Origin: Hoeflea ulvae
GTDB taxonomy: Bacteria; Pseudomonadota; Alphaproteobacteria; Rhizobiales; Rhizobiaceae
Assembly (NCBI RefSeq): GCF_026619435.1
Contig: NZ_JAOVZQ010000002.1
Span: 62,001 to 126,000 of the forward strand
Length of the DNA stretch: 64,000 bases
Direction: 5' to 3'
Shown here: piece after piece, positions 8,130-17,178 of the stretch
How positions within the stretch are numbered: position 1 is the stretch's first letter
Layout of the letters: every line of letters starts with the position of its first letter
Program-made: the position numbers and the translations under genes
The notes under the pieces: generated by a model
Told to the model about the DNA's origin: nothing
The model's input: the letters and a program-made list of their open reading frames with translations, nothing else
Database searches by the model: none

Positions 8130-8839
8130 TGCGGCAAAGGTGCTACTCAAGGTCAGCGGCCTTCAGGGCTGGTATGGCGAAAGTCATGTTCTGCACGGTA
8201 TCGATTTCGAGGTGCCTCAGGGCGAGGTTGTCACCCTGCTGGGCCGCAACGGGGCGGGCAAGACCTCGACATTGCTGGCGATCATGGGGATTTTGGGCAA
8301 GCGCACCGGCTCCGTCACATTTGCCGGAACCGAACTGATCGGCATGCAGCCGCGCCACATCGCCCGGTTGGGCATTGCCCTGTGTCCCGAAGAACGCGGC
8401 ATCTTCTCCTCGCTCAGCGTCGAGGAAAACCTGCTGCTGCCGCCGCGCATCGCCGAGGGTGGCCTGTCCATCGAACAGAATCTACGACCTGTTTCCGAAC
8501 CTCAAGGAACGGCGCTCCAGCAGTCAGGGCACCAAGCTTTCGGGCGGCGAACAACAGATGCTGGCGATCGCACGCATCCTGCGCACCGGTGCCAAGATGC
8601 TGCTGCTGGACGAACCGACCGAAGGGCTGGCGCCGGTCATCGTCCAGCAAATCGGCCGCACCATTGCCGCGCTGAAGGACGAAGGCTTCACCATCGTGCT
8701 GGTGGAACAGAACTTCCGCTTCGCTGCATCGGTCGCCGACCGGCATTACATCGTCGATCAGGGCAAGGTGGTGGACATGATCCCCAACGACCAGCTCGAA
8801 CAGAACACCCAGAAACTCCACGACTATCTGGGTGTCTGA
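8122..8839 (+). pseudogene. LivF-type ABC ATPase, frameshifted
   Basis: Starts MTDAAKVLL, overlapping the previous stop by 8 bp. The N-terminal ~119 residues (Walker A GRNGAGKTST; EERGIFSSLSVEENLLL) are in one frame. The C-terminal ~119 (LSGGEQQMLAIARIL; Walker B MLLLDEPTEGLAP; VEQNFRF) are in the next. The break is at 8479-8480, where CAGAATCTAC replaces the expected CAGATCTAC, one extra A; removing it restores a ~238-residue LivF. No other damage is visible, and the downstream genes look intact, so sequence error or a very recent mutation is likely. If real, importer function would need a LivF from another operon. Confidence 0.85.
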
Positions 8840-8891
8840 CCAGCCAACATCAATCAGGCGGCGCATCCGCGCTGCAAACAGGAGGAAAAGC

Positions 8892-10094
8892 ATGATCAGG
8901 AAACTCGCAATCTGCTCCGCAGCACTGGCTGCGATGACCGGCTCTTCGGCGCTGGCCCAGGATATCAGTGTCAAGCTCGGCGTGCTCAACGACCGCTCCG
9001 GCATCTATGCCGACCTGTCCGGCGAAGGTTCCGTCGTGGCTGCACGCATGGCCGTCGAGGATTTCAAGGCCGCCGACAAGGGAATGAAGGTCGAAATCAT
9101 CTCGGCCGATCACCAGAACAAGCCAGACATCGGATCCAACATTGCCCGTCAATGGTATGACGTGGACGGCGTGAACGCGATCCTCGACGTCCCGACGTCT
9201 TCGGTGGCCCTGGCCGTGGCTGACATCACCAATGAAAAGAACGGCGTTCTGATCGATTCCGGCGCCGGCTCCACATCGCTGACCCGTGAACAGTGCCGCC
9301 CGACGACAGTCCACTGGACCTATGACACCGCAGCACTTGCCACCGGCACCGGTGCGGCGATGACCAAGGCAGGCGGCAAGAAATGGTTTTTCCTGACGGC
9401 TGACTATGCCTTTGGCCACTCGCTTGAGGAAAACACCGCCCGGGTCGTCAAGGACAATGGCGGCGAAGTTGTCGGCCAGGTCAACGTGCCGTTCCCGGCG
9501 CAGGATTTCTCGTCCTTCCTGCTTCAGGCACAGGGCAGCGGTGCTGACGTGATCGGTCTGGCGAATGCCGGCGGCGATACCGTCAACGCAATCAAGCAGG
9601 CGTCGGAATTCGGCATCACCCAGGCCGGTCAGAAGATGGCCGCCCTGCTGTTCTTCGTCACCGATGTGCATGCACTGGGTGCGCAGACAGCCCAGGGACT
9701 GTCGCTGACCGAAGCCTTCTACTGGGATCAGAACGACGACACCCGCACATGGTCCAAGCGGTTCATGGACATCCACGGCGCGCAGCCGACAATGGTTCAG
9801 GCCGGCGTCTATTCCGGCACCATGGCCTATCTGGCCGCGGTCGAGGCCGTAGGCAGCGCGGATGACGGCAAGGCCGTTGTCGCCAAGATGAAGGAAATGG
9901 AATTCAACGATCCGCTCTTCGGCACGGTCACCGTGCGGGGCGACGGCCGTGCGATTCACGACATGTATCTGTTCGAAGTCAAGTCACCCGACCAGTCGGA
10001 AGGTGAATGGGACCTCTACAACCAGATCTCCTCCATCACCGGCGAGGAAGCCTTCCTGCCGATGCTGGACGAGTGCGACTTCACCAAGCAGTAA
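8892..10094 (+). CDS. Periplasmic substrate-binding protein of Liv-type ABC importer
   Basis: 400 residues. The start at MIRKLAIC follows a strong AGGAGG; the longer frame upstream lies in the spacer after LivF. The signal peptide ends ...GSSALAQ before DISVKLGVLNDRSG. Type I binding-protein features include DLSGEGSVVAARMAVEDF and FLTADYAFGHSLEENTARVV. This subclass (LNDRSGxYADLSG) is often linked to aromatic-acid or amide import, but the ligand cannot be fixed here. It is followed by a strong hairpin before the permease genes. Confidence 0.92.
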   Translation: MIRKLAICSAALAAMTGSSALAQDISVKLGVLNDRSGIYADLSGEGSVVAARMAVEDFKAADKGMKVEIISADHQNKPDIGSNIARQWYDVDGVNAILDVPTSSVALAVADITNEKNGVLIDSGAGSTSLTREQCRPTTVHWTYDTAALATGTGAAMTKAGGKKWFFLTADYAFGHSLEENTARVVKDNGGEVVGQVNVPFPAQDFSSFLLQAQGSGADVIGLANAGGDTVNAIKQASEFGITQAGQKMAALLFFVTDVHALGAQTAQGLSLTEAFYWDQNDDTRTWSKRFMDIHGAQPTMVQAGVYSGTMAYLAAVEAVGSADDGKAVVAKMKEMEFNDPLFGTVTVRGDGRAIHDMYLFEVKSPDQSEGEWDLYNQISSITGEEAFLPMLDECDFTKQ

Positions 10095-10104
10095 GCCTGG
10101 CACC

Positions 10105-10137
10105 CTGTCCGCCCCGCTGTCCAGGCGGGGCGGACAG
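10105..10137 (+). terminator. GC-rich hairpin after solute-binding-protein gene
   Basis: A perfect 13-bp stem (CTGTCCGCCCCGC with GCGGGGCGGACAG) and 7-nt loop, 11 bp after the binding-protein stop, followed by TCTTTC. No long T-run is present, so partial termination or 3'-end stabilisation of the upstream message is more likely than full termination. Confidence 0.7.
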
Positions 10138-10169
10138 TCTTTCACCAAACCGCGCAACAGGGCCAAAAC

Positions 10170-11057
10170 ATGTTCGAGTTATTGGGAGTACCACCGCAGG
10201 TTCTGCTGGGCCAACTCTTGTTGGGGCTGATCAACGGGTCGTTCTATGCGGTTTTGTCGCTCGGTCTGGCCGTGATCTTCGGGCTGCTGAACATTATCAA
10301 TTTTGCGCATGGTGCGCTGTACATGGCGGGCGCCTTCGTGGCCTGGATGCTGCTCCACTATCTCGGCATTGGCTACTGGCCGGCGCTGTTTCTGGCCCCG
10401 CTGATCGTCGGGGCCTTCGGCATCGTGCTGGAACGCACCATGCTGTCGCGACTCTATCATCTTGACCATCTCTACGGCTTGTTGCTGACCTTTGGTCTGG
10501 CGCTTATCATTCAGGGTCTGTTCCGCAATTATTACGGCATTTCCGGCCTGCCCTACCAGATCCCCGATCTGTTGTCCGGCGGACACAATCTCGGCTTCAT
10601 GTTCCTGCCCAATTATCGCGCATGGGTCGTCGCCGCCTCGGTTCTGGTGTGTTTCGGCACATGGTTCATGATCGAAAAGACCCGGCTGGGCGCCTATCTG
10701 CGCGCGGCGACGGAAAATCCGGTGCTGGTCGGTGCCTTCGGCGTCAACGTGCCGCTGATGATCATGCTGACCTACGGCTTCGGCGTGGCGCTGGCCGGGT
10801 TCGCAGGCGTGCTGGCCGCCCCGATCTATTCGGTCAACCCGACCATGGGCGAGCAACTGATCATCGTCGTCTTCGCGGTGGTGGTGATCGGTGGCATGGG
10901 GTCGATCATGGGCGCGATCGTGACGGGTTACATGCTCGGCATCATCGAGGGTCTGACCCGCGTATTCTATCCCGAAGGATCGGCCGTGGTGATTTTCGTC
11001 ATCATGGCAATCGTCCTGATGATCAAGCCTGAAGGGCTGTTTGGGAGGCCCGCCTGA
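10170..11057 (+). CDS. LivH-type ABC transporter permease
   Basis: 295 residues with about eight hydrophobic spans. Hallmarks are GLAVIFGLLNIINFAHGALY near the N-terminus, the coupling-helix region EKTRLGAYLRAATENPVLV, and VVIGGMGSIMGAIVTGYMLG near the C-terminus. The stop overlaps the LivM-type start (TGATG). It is the inner-membrane channel subunit of the right-hand importer. Confidence 0.93.
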   Translation: MFELLGVPPQVLLGQLLLGLINGSFYAVLSLGLAVIFGLLNIINFAHGALYMAGAFVAWMLLHYLGIGYWPALFLAPLIVGAFGIVLERTMLSRLYHLDHLYGLLLTFGLALIIQGLFRNYYGISGLPYQIPDLLSGGHNLGFMFLPNYRAWVVAASVLVCFGTWFMIEKTRLGAYLRAATENPVLVGAFGVNVPLMIMLTYGFGVALAGFAGVLAAPIYSVNPTMGEQLIIVVFAVVVIGGMGSIMGAIVTGYMLGIIEGLTRVFYPEGSAVVIFVIMAIVLMIKPEGLFGRPA

Positions 11058-12034
11058 TGGCTATGCAAGACAAGACAACCGATATTGCGCCCGTGGTGCA
11101 AACCGCCGGCATGCCGGCCCTGCACAAGGCCATCTTTGCCGTCATGCTCGCCGCGCTGATCGCGCTGCCGTTTTTTGTCTATCCGGTCTTCGCGATGAAG
11201 GTGATGTGCTTTGCGCTGTTTGCAGCCGCCTTCAACCTGTTGCTGGGCTTTGGCGGGCTGTTGTCGTTCGGCCATGCGGCCTATTTCGGCGGAGCAAGCT
11301 ATGTTGCGGCCCATGCCGCCAAGGTCTGGGGCCTGACCCCGGAACTGTCGGTGCTGTGCGGCGCTGCGGCGGCCGGTGTGCTGGGCCTTGCCATCGGTTC
11401 GCTGGCGATCCGCAGGCAGGGCATCTATTTCGCCATGGTCACGCTGGCCTTTGCGCAGATGGTGTATTTTGTCGCGCTGCAGGCGGAATTCACCGGCGGC
11501 GAGGACGGAATTCAGAGCGTGCCGCGCGGCGACCTGTTCGGATTGATCCCGCTGGCCGACAATATCGCGCTGTATTTCTTCGTGCTGGTGGTGACATTCG
11601 GCGGCATCCTGATGCTCTACCGGATCGTGCATTCGCCTTTCGGCCAGGTTCTCAAGGCGATCCGCGAAAACGAGCCGCGCGCCATTTCGCTGGGCTATGA
11701 CGTCAACCGCTACAAGCTGATTGTTTTCACCTTGTCGGCGACAATGGCCGGTCTGGCCGGCGCCACCAAGAGCCAGGTGTTCCAGCTGGCCTCGCTCACG
11801 GATGTGCATTGGTCGATGTCGGGCGAGGTCGTGCTGATGACCCTGCTGGGTGGCATGGGCACGATATTCGGGCCGCTGGTCGGTGCGGCCATGATCGTGA
11901 CGATGCAGAACTATCTGGCAACCTTCGGCGCCTGGGTCACGGTCATCCAGGGCGTGATCTTCGTCATCGGGGTGCTGGTGTTTCGCGAAGGCATCATCGG
12001 CGTGCTGTCACGGTGGCTGAAAAGACCGCTTTAA
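11057..12034 (+). CDS. LivM-type ABC transporter permease
   Basis: 325 residues. It contains AFNLLLGFGGLLSFGHAAYF, the conserved TGGEDGIQSVPRGDLFG loop, the coupling helix SPFGQVLKAIRENEPRAISLG and the C-terminal LLGGMGTIFGPLVGAAMIV. A ~30-residue polar N-terminus precedes the first span. It is the last gene of the right-hand Liv operon; the next gene converges on it. Confidence 0.93.
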   Translation: MAMQDKTTDIAPVVQTAGMPALHKAIFAVMLAALIALPFFVYPVFAMKVMCFALFAAAFNLLLGFGGLLSFGHAAYFGGASYVAAHAAKVWGLTPELSVLCGAAAAGVLGLAIGSLAIRRQGIYFAMVTLAFAQMVYFVALQAEFTGGEDGIQSVPRGDLFGLIPLADNIALYFFVLVVTFGGILMLYRIVHSPFGQVLKAIRENEPRAISLGYDVNRYKLIVFTLSATMAGLAGATKSQVFQLASLTDVHWSMSGEVVLMTLLGGMGTIFGPLVGAAMIVTMQNYLATFGAWVTVIQGVIFVIGVLVFREGIIGVLSRWLKRPL

Positions 12035-12433
12035 ATGGTGCCCATAGCCTGACAGCACAGAAGCGGGCGCCGATCGAGACCGCGATGGTCGGTGAAAAGG
12101 CGTCATCGGACGGCGTTCGCGCGGTCATTCCTCGCTCAACAGACAAAAGCTGCGATCGGCGTCACCATATTGAACCGGATGCCTGCCTGCGAATTCCGCA
12201 CAGTTGCTGATCCCCGCACCAGCGCCTGCCAGATTAACAATATCTTCCGCTCTCGCCGCCACGTCTTACCGTAATGCCAGGGCAGATGCATTCTGTCTCT
12301 GGGCTGACTATGCCGCCGAAATCACACCATAATCGTCGCCATCAAGCGCTTTCAAAATCTCGCTTCAGCAACTTGGCAATACCCACAACCTCGATCGATC
12401 CGTAAAATCAACCCTTGGTTGCTTCTACCGGAA
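12035..12433. other. Intergenic region with no recognisable gene
   Basis: About 400 bp between the convergent LivM-type and aconitase genes. Short reading frames here have no recognisable motif, and I see no convincing terminator hairpin or RNA gene. Confidence 0.55.
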
Positions 12434-15066
12434 TCACATAGATCGTTCGATGCAACCATGCTCGTTCATAAACAGCCGCTTTGCAACGCTGGGCAGGATA
12501 CCGCCTTCGCGCAGGTAGCGGAGCTCCTCCCTTGTATCCGCCCGACAAATCGCCGTGAATTCCAGGCGGACAGCGCCGTCGGGGCCAATGACGGATACCG
12601 AAACGTCCCCCCCGGACTGAGCGTGTCACAACTGGCTTCGATCGAGAACCGGTCTTCCGGCGTGAGCCCGAGCGAGGTGCGGCCTAGCTCCTCTTCAAAT
12701 TGCAGCGGCAGGACACCCATCCGGACGAGGTTGGAGCGGTGTATTCGTTCGAAACTTTCCGCCAGCACGACCCGGATGCCCAGAAGCCGGGTGCCCTTGG
12801 CGGCCCAGTCCCGCGCCGAGCCTGCGCCGTAGCGTTGTCCGGCAATGACCATCACCTGCTCGCCGCGCGCGGCATAGGCTTCGGAGGCTTCGAAAATGTT
12901 CGTCTCGCGTCCCTCCGGCATCACCAGCGTACGCGGGCCGATGCCGTCGATCATCTCGTTGTTGATCCGCAGATTGGCAAAGGTGCCTCGCGCCATGATA
13001 TTGTGATTGCCACGGCGTCCGCCGTAATTGTTGAAATCCTTCTGCTCCACGGCACGCTCGAAAAGATAGGCCGCCGCCTCGCTGTCGCGCGCGATGGTGC
13101 CCACCGGTGAGATATGGTCGGTCGTCACCGAATCTGCGAGCATCAGCAGAGGCCGGGCAGCGTCGAGGATCTTGCCTGCGGAGAAGTTCGAAGGCAGGTC
13201 GAAAAACGGCGGGCGCTGGATATAGGTACTCTCGTCCAGCCAGCTGAATGTGTCACCGCCGGCGACGTCTAGCGCTTCCCAGTTTTCGTCTCCGCGCGTG
13301 ACATCGCTGTAGGAGGAGGTGAAACCCTCCTGCACCACTACCTGGCGAAGCAAGCTGTCGATCTCTTCGGCGCTGGGCCACAGGTCTGCTAGACTGACCG
13401 GGTTGCCTTCGGGGTCCGTGCCCAGAACGGAGAGATCGGTTCGCATGGTCCCGGCAAGGGTGTAAGCCACCACGAGCGGCGGCGAAGCGAGAAAATTGGC
13501 TTTCACCAGAGGGTGGATGCGGGCTTCGAAATTGCGGTTTCCGGACAGAACCGCCGAGACGCAGAGATCACCGTCGGTCACGGCCTTTGCCACCTCCGGG
13601 TCAATGTCGCCCGAATTGCCGACACAGGTGGTGCAGCCGAAGGCCGTCAGGTTGAAGCCCAGCGCGGACAGGTCCGCATCCAGCCCTGCCGCACGCAGGT
13701 AATGCATCACCGCCCGCGAACCCGGCGCCAGGGAACATTTGATACGGGGGTTCACTGCCAACCCGCGCTGCCGCGCATTGCGTGCCAGCAGACCGGCGGC
13801 GATCATTGCCTCCGGGTTCGAGGTATTGGTGCAGGAGGTGATGGCGGCAATGACGATGTCGCCATCGCTGACACCGTTCTGTGTCCTGAGCTCGCGTCCG
13901 ATGGTCTCGTCCATGACAGTTGGAACCGCGTCGATGTCGCGGCCCTGTTCGGGGCGAGAGGGGCCGGAAACCGTGCGCCGGACGGTGGAAAGATCAAACT
14001 CCATCACGTCATCGAAACAAGGGCGGGCTGAAGGATCGAACCACAGACCGGTCCGCCGGCAATAGTTTTCGACCGCCGAGACCTTGGCACCGGGGCGTCC
14101 GGTGAGGCGAAGGTAGTCGATGGTTGACCGATCGACGGGAAACATTGCCGATGTGGAACCGAATTCCGGGCTCATATTGGCGATAGTCGCCCGGTCGGCC
14201 ACAGAGAGTGCGGCCACACCGGGCCCGAAGAACTCGACAATGGCGCCGACCACGCCAAAGCCGCGCAGCGTCTCGGTCAGCTTCAACGCAAGGTCGGTCG
14301 CAAGCACACCAGGGGGCAGTGTCCCCGTCAGATGCACACCGATCACCGGCGGGACCAGCATCGAGATGGCTTCGCCCAGCATGACGGCCTCGGCCTCGAT
14401 GCCGCCGACACCCCAGCCCAGCACGCCTATGCCATTGACCATCGTCGTGTGGCTGTCGGTGCCGATCACCGTATCGGGAAACCGCCACCGCGCCCCGTAG
14501 ACATCGCGCACAGAAACGACTTCAGCCAGGTATTCGATATTGATCTGGTGGATGATGCCGCGTCCCGGCGGGATCACGGTGAGGTTGTCCATCTTCTTCT
14601 GCGCCCATTTCATGAAGGCGAAGCGTTCCCGGTTCTCGGTGAATTCCCGCGCCTGGTTGCGCAAAAGCGCATCCGGCCCGCGTGAATGATGGGCCATGAT
14701 CGAATGGTCGATGATCAGGTCGGCGGGGACCTGCGGGTTCAGCGCGGCGGGGTCCATGCCCTGCTCCCGCGCCTTGTCCCTCAACATTGCCATATCGATC
14801 AGTGCGGGCATGCCGGCACTGTCCTGCATGATGACCCGCGAGGGGTGAAAATCGATTTCCAGGCCCTGGGCGTCGCCGCGGGCGAGCCGGGCCAACTGGT
14901 CGCTGGTGATGTTTTCGCCGTTTTCGTGACGGGCAAGGTTTTCAAACAGTATCCTGATGCTGAGCGGCATCTCCGCAAGTTGCGGGAAAACCGACGCGGC
15001 CTTTGACAAGTCGATGAACCGGTCGCCCGCAATCTCGCAGATCAGGTCAAAGCTGTTCAGTGTCAT
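12434..15066 (-). pseudogene. acnA: Aconitate hydratase, frameshifted near C-terminus
   Basis: About 877 residues if corrected, the usual AcnA/IRP-type length. Catalytic and cluster features are intact: GTDSHTTMVNGIGVLGWGVG, the Fe-S cysteines C412 (SCTNTSNP), C478 and C481 (GCTTCVGNSGD), and the C-terminal swivel domain with NNYGGRRGNH and RYGAGSARDWAAKG. A run of seven G (minus strand; 12607-12613) should be eight. Without the eighth, the last ~58 residues are misread and translation stops at 12466; with it the protein ends normally at 12434. It converts citrate and isocitrate, or a related tricarboxylate. Its position at the end of a Tct-transporter cluster suggests a specialised, pathway-linked copy rather than the TCA-cycle enzyme. 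Confidence 0.88.
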
Positions 15067-15098
15067 GCCACAGGGTCCTGCTGGATGTTGAAAACGAA

Positions 15099-15142
15099 AT
15101 GATCCGCGCGGGCCTTTCCGGGCTGTCGCCCGCGCGGATCAT
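15099..15142 (-). terminator. Strong hairpin between DUF6282 gene and aconitase gene
   Basis: A perfect 15-bp stem (ATGATCCGCGCGGGC at 15099-15113 paired with 15128-15142) with a 14-nt loop. On the minus strand it is followed by TTCGTTTTC. It would reduce read-through from the transport genes into the aconitase gene. Confidence 0.7.
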
Positions 15143-15166
15143 ATCAATGGAGGCAAGCGCGCGAGA

Positions 15167-16117
15167 TCAAAGCCCCAGCAATTTGCCGGGATTCTCCCGC
15201 ACCATGACGTCGATGTCGGCGCGGGGGATACCCTCGGCCATCAGCCCGTTGATCAGCTCAACCATGCCGTCGGGATGAATCGGGTTGCCGGTCTGCCCGA
15301 GATCGCTGGCCAGAATAAAGTGCTGGGCACCGATCTCCTTGACCGCGGCTGCCATGTTGGCAATGGAATTCGGGCGGCGGTTGCGAAGCCACTCCATGTG
15401 GGCGGTCGGGGTGCCGAGATGATCGAGATAGATCAGTTCGAGATGTGCCCCCAGGCTTGCGGCCTCTTTCATTTGCGCGACATCAAGACCGGGGTTTTCC
15501 GCCATCGCATGGGTGACGACGATCTTGTCTATTCCCAGCTCATTGGCCCTTTGGATCACCGCCAGAACTTCCTCGGGAGAGAGATGCCCGGTCTCAAGGA
15601 TCAGGTCGTGTTCCTTGATTGCGGCGAGGACCTCTTCGGTTGCCCCGGAGAGTTCGCCACCCTCGAAGACGGTAATTCCCCCGGTCTTCTTTGTCTTGGT
15701 CGCACGGTGAAATGCCGAATCGCCGGTCGGGAACCAGACAACCTTGCCGCGACCGCCTGACATTTTCGCCATGTTGTGCACTGCGGCAGCATTGAGGCCG
15801 CCGACAGCGTAGTTGAGGACGATTCCGCCGAAGACTTCGATCTCGGGCACCGCGGCATTGACCAGGGCGGCCCGGTCCGCAGTCATCGTGCCGTGGTTCT
15901 TGAGCACCAGCCCGCCCATTTCGTAACGGGCGGCGATCCTTGCCAGCTCCATGTCGGTGAGGTTGCGTGAAGACACATCCGGTGAAGTGTGGACGTGGAA
16001 ATCAATAGCGCCATGTACCGGGTTGTCACTCGTGGCTGCCACTTGCGCGAAAGCTGAAGATTGCACAACGCAAAGGCACAGCGCGGCACAGGCTCCGTAA
16101 ATAAAATTCAATTTCAT
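15167..16117 (-). CDS. DUF6282-type metal-dependent hydrolase, exported
   Basis: 316 residues with a Sec signal peptide (hydrophobic ACAALCLCVVQSSAFA, cut near AQVAA). The mature part is a TIM-barrel hydrolase-like protein: a metal-binding DFHVHTSPD near the N-terminus, GLVLKNHGTMT, ETGHLSPEE, VTHAMAENPG and ILASDLGQTGNP with an Asp near the end, the order of ligands seen in amidohydrolases. GGGAGGGA precedes the ATG. It lies downstream of tctC beyond a terminator. A periplasmic location next to a tricarboxylate transporter suggests it may process the compound before uptake (inference). The exact reaction is unknown. Confidence 0.75.
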   Translation of the reverse strand: MKLNFIYGACAALCLCVVQSSAFAQVAATSDNPVHGAIDFHVHTSPDVSSRNLTDMELARIAARYEMGGLVLKNHGTMTADRAALVNAAVPEIEVFGGIVLNYAVGGLNAAAVHNMAKMSGGRGKVVWFPTGDSAFHRATKTKKTGGITVFEGGELSGATEEVLAAIKEHDLILETGHLSPEEVLAVIQRANELGIDKIVVTHAMAENPGLDVAQMKEAASLGAHLELIYLDHLGTPTAHMEWLRNRRPNSIANMAAAVKEIGAQHFILASDLGQTGNPIHPDGMVELINGLMAEGIPRADIDVMVRENPGKLLGL

Positions 16118-16137
16118 TTTTCCCTCCCAGGATAATT

Positions 16138-16169
16138 AAAAAACGCTCCGGACACGGGGGCCCGGAGCG
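16138..16169 (-). terminator. Rho-independent terminator after tctC
   Basis: On the minus strand: an 8-bp stem CGCTCCGG/CCGGAGCG (16144-16169) followed at once by six T (A-run at 16138-16143) and TAATTATCC. This is the most classical intrinsic terminator in the window; it ends or attenuates the tct message before the DUF6282 gene. Confidence 0.82.
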
Positions 16170-16177
16170 ATATGCGC

Positions 16178-17149
16178 TTACTTCTTCGAAAGGAAGATAT
16201 CCTTGTACTGCGAGTTGAAATCGAACTCGTTGTTCAGGTAATCAGCGGTCTCCTGCGCTGAGAGGAAACGAGGCGTCATCTGAACCTTTGCGTATTCGGT
16301 CGCCAGCTCTTTGCTTTCACCGAGTTCCGCAAGTGCTGACTGCAGCTTTTCAACCACATCGGCGGGTGCGTTCGGCGGCAGTGCCACCCAGAACAGGCGG
16401 TCTGGCATGGCAACGTCAATGCCCTGTTCCTGGAAGGTCGCAACATCCGGCAGGCCGCTGAAGCGCTGGGCGGCAGGGGTGCCGAGCGCACGCATGTCGC
16501 CACTTTCAAGATAGCTCTGCACAGCGCCAACCTGCACCTCGGAAACATCGACGTGCTTACCAAGGATGCTGACAATCTTCTCACCGATGCCACCAACATC
16601 GACGTTGTGCATCTCAACACCTGCTGCCTCTTCAAAGGCGGCGGCATGGACATGGGTCTGGCTGCCGAAATTGATGCCGTTCTTGACGGTGCCGGGATTG
16701 GCCTTGGCGGCTTCAACGAGGTCTTCCATGTTCTGGTAGGGCGAGCTGGCCGATGTGACCCAGATCGATCCTTCGGACATGCCGACGGAGCCGAGCACGG
16801 TCAGGTCGTCGAATCTGAAATCGATGGCCTTGGTCAGCATGCTGCCCAGCACGCCGGAGTGGTGGAACAGCATGGTGTATCCGTCCGGATCAGCCTGATA
16901 GACCTTGGTGGTGGCGATGCTGCCGGAAGCGCCGGCCACATTCACGGGCACGACGGTGCTTTCCAGGACCCTTTCAAGCTGCGACGCGAAGATGCGGCCG
17001 AGCAGATCGGAGTCACCTCCGGGGTTATAGGGAATTACCAGCTGGATCGGCTGGGACGGATAATCCTGGGCTATCGCAGCACCGGCCGTTATGAGGCCGA
17101 ACGCGGGAATGGCCGCCAGGGCAAGTGTCTTCAAGGTTTTCAGTTTCAT
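16178..17149 (-). CDS. tctC: Tripartite tricarboxylate transporter substrate-binding protein
   Basis: 323 residues starting at MKLKTLKTLAL after AGGAGG; the much longer open frame upstream is an overlap shadow of tctA. The signal peptide ends at AAIAQ. Bug/TctC features: DYPSQPIQLVIPYNPGGDSD at the mature N-terminus, VNVAGASGSIATTKVYQADPDGYT and ALPPNAPADVVEKLQ. It binds a carboxylate in the periplasm and hands it to TctAB, which work by secondary transport. Confidence 0.93.
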   Translation of the reverse strand: MKLKTLKTLALAAIPAFGLITAGAAIAQDYPSQPIQLVIPYNPGGDSDLLGRIFASQLERVLESTVVPVNVAGASGSIATTKVYQADPDGYTMLFHHSGVLGSMLTKAIDFRFDDLTVLGSVGMSEGSIWVTSASSPYQNMEDLVEAAKANPGTVKNGINFGSQTHVHAAAFEEAAGVEMHNVDVGGIGEKIVSILGKHVDVSEVQVGAVQSYLESGDMRALGTPAAQRFSGLPDVATFQEQGIDVAMPDRLFWVALPPNAPADVVEKLQSALAELGESKELATEYAKVQMTPRFLSAQETADYLNNEFDFNSQYKDIFLSKK

Positions 17150-17178
17150 GGTAGTCTCCTCCTTTTGAAATAGATCGG

